Origin: Glandiceps talaboti
Lineage: Eukaryota; Hemichordata; Enteropneusta; Spengelidae
Assembly (NCBI RefSeq): GCF_964340395.1
Contig: NC_135550.1
Location: forward strand, 30,861,176-30,925,175
DNA length: 64,000 bases
Direction of reading: 5' to 3'
The notes under the pieces are model-generated. The model ran no database searches. It was not told the origin of the DNA and was given only the letters and a program-made list of their open reading frames with translations. Positions within the stretch are counted from its first letter, which is position 1, and every line of letters starts with the position of its first letter. Below are positions 62,079 to 64,000 of this stretch, one piece after another. The position numbers and the translations under genes are program-made.

Positions 62079-64000
62079 GGTCATGGAAGAACACATATGT
62101 AAGAAATCCATGATCATCCTGGCTATAACATCTCTCTATAGTAGTCTGAGTTTTAACTTACCTCCAGAGTCACAGAGACAAATCATTAATCAGCGGGTAA
62201 TTTGCCATCTCATACTACCTGTCATATATACTGGTGTTAACATACCCGAAATTCTTGTGCTATTGTTTTGATGATATTATTATAAATGACAATGTTATAT
62301 CATTACATAACAGCATAACAGAAACATAATGTCCTGTGGTATGAAAAATGTTAATATGTATGAAAAGTGACAATCTGATTAAAAATCTGATGTTGGACTT
62401 CGGTTCGATTTCTTTATTCGTAGTACCTTTACATGCATTTCCATCGTATACTACAGTTTGTTTTTTAATTTTGTAGTTCTGGGTGTAATCGTAGGAGAAG
62501 GCGATCGCACACAGAACTGAAAAATCGCGTAAAGCACCGACGGTATACCAATGACATAACGGTAAATCTCAGACCACTATGGTCTGAGGATAAATCAAGG
62601 ACTCGAGATTTTAATTAGATTAATATGGTTTTGTTCGTTAGTTTTTGTTCTATTCTACTAAATATGGCAATATATCTTTAGATGAAACACTGACTCATTC
62701 TCTTATCGTGATAAACGCAATATTACATAGGTTGGAATTTATTAAGAGGAAGAGCTGTGAAATTACCTGAAAAGAGTTAAATAAGCGTTATCGTATTATT
62801 GTATATTGAATTGTTTTGTCAACCAACACCTGGATGATATTGAGTTTGAGGTTTTCGATAGTGACTAGGAGCACCCCCCCCCACATCCATGTATTCTTCC
62901 TCCCCTTTTCTCGTCCTTTGACATGGTGTGACATTTCCCCCTGGTCTGAGGTAATGCAACATAAACTTTTATAGTCAACTTGTAATCATGTCTGATAATA
63001 TTTATATACTGACGTCTGACTTTTACAAGGTCATGACACCGTGACCCGCTATGATGGCTATATTGATGACGTAAATAGGGTTTGATCAAATTTGCTGACA
63101 TCACATAACAAGTGATATTTCCTGTTTTCAGTATCCTGAAAAATACTTTACTGCAACAATAAAATACACTGTGTGCAAAACTCACCTCCATGAGTGACTT
63201 GTTTTGAAATGTTAATTTTATTATGTAAGTGGAAATTTGGCAACCAGAATTAATGATATAGGTATTAATTACTATATTATCCCAATCTGAAGATTTAGAA
63301 GAAGGATGATGGAAATTGGTGATTCTTTATCAAGTAACGTCAAATTTCAGCCATGGACACGCTTACGTTACATTGATCCCGATAATAATGAGATTTATAG
63401 AGCGCCAATGTCGGTGAATTAGGGTTTTAAGGACTATCGCTGGAGGCATCGAGATTTGAGAGCTGAGCAGATGCCCAAAAGCGTACACGTCAGAAGTTAT
63501 ACGAAAGTCCAGTGAGAATTTTATTTCGTATGTATTTATACCTTTATCCTCAGATTTGAAATAAATAAATAAATAACTATATTGTAGGCTTAGAATAAAC
63601 TATGCACACAGTTTATACTTAGCTATTAAAGGGTTATTTTCTCGTTAATAGTTTTGTCATTCAAGTTTATAGGAACATTGACTGTTTGATATCTAAGGTT
63701 GTGGTATCAAAGGTATACATGGGTTACCCTCAAAACCACTGTTAGCCTTCATAAGTCATGCATGACCAAAGCTTGAATTGACTTCGAGGAAACCACTTCG
63801 ATAGTTCCAGAACATTACAACACGCCGGGATGGATTAAGTCAGCGTCGTGGTATTCAGACTTGTAAAATTTCCAATGACCACTACATTGTAATTTCTTGT
63901 AATGTATGAGTCTATGTCTGTTTTTTTGTTTTTTTTGTACAAAGTTTATAGCATTCCGTTGGACAGACAACGTCTATATACCTGTTGTGTAAATGCCAAT

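Overview
The window looks like AT-rich nuclear DNA of an invertebrate bilaterian animal. Short coding exons are joined by long introns with GT-AG splice sites. Intergenic DNA is full of long simple repeats, small palindromic and terminal-inverted-repeat elements, and LINE fragments. There are no bacterial-style operons, rRNAs or tRNAs. The phylum cannot be fixed from sequence alone; a hemichordate, cephalochordate, brachiopod or mollusc would all fit.

The gene content is a cluster of AP-1-superfamily bZIP transcription factors. From left to right: (1) gene 1, minus strand, 3686-6659, one basic-region exon followed by two alternative last exons, each encoding a leucine zipper; (2) an ATF3/JDP2-like gene, minus strand, 14419-16177; (3) a second ATF3/JDP2-like gene, plus strand, 27433-29466, head to head with the previous one and sharing a recognisable promoter and 5'UTR exon with it; (4) a weak two-exon gene of unknown function, minus strand, 31748-32762; (5) a Fos orthologue, minus strand, 42474-46843. 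Read along the minus strand the order is Fos, ATF3/JDP2, gene 1, which parallels FOS-JDP2-BATF of vertebrates. All coding introns found in the four bZIP genes are phase 0, and the basic-region exon is 108 bp in three of them and 102 bp in gene 1.

The most unusual observation is gene 1. Its upstream last exon encodes a zipper resembling JDP2/ATF3 and is followed 45 bp later by its own AATAAA. The downstream last exon encodes a zipper resembling BATF with a Cys/His-rich tail. The shared basic region carries an ATF4-type DNA-contact tyrosine. One gene could therefore produce two dimerisation types on one DNA-binding domain.

The proteins are expected to dimerise with each other and with Jun-class partners in the nucleus and to act on AP-1/CRE-type sites. 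Such sites also lie in the flanks and introns of the cluster: CRE and CARE-like sites above gene 1, and CArG, MEF2-like, AP-1 and CRE-like sites above fos.

The stretches 1-3685, 7050-14418, 17200-26449, 32763-42473 and 47600-64000 hold no gene I can support. They contain microsatellites, a ~145-bp tandem satellite with a palindromic element inserted in it (33240-34720), several MITE-like elements, a near-perfect 192-bp palindrome (50817-51008) and two LINE reverse-transcriptase fragments (54440-55770).
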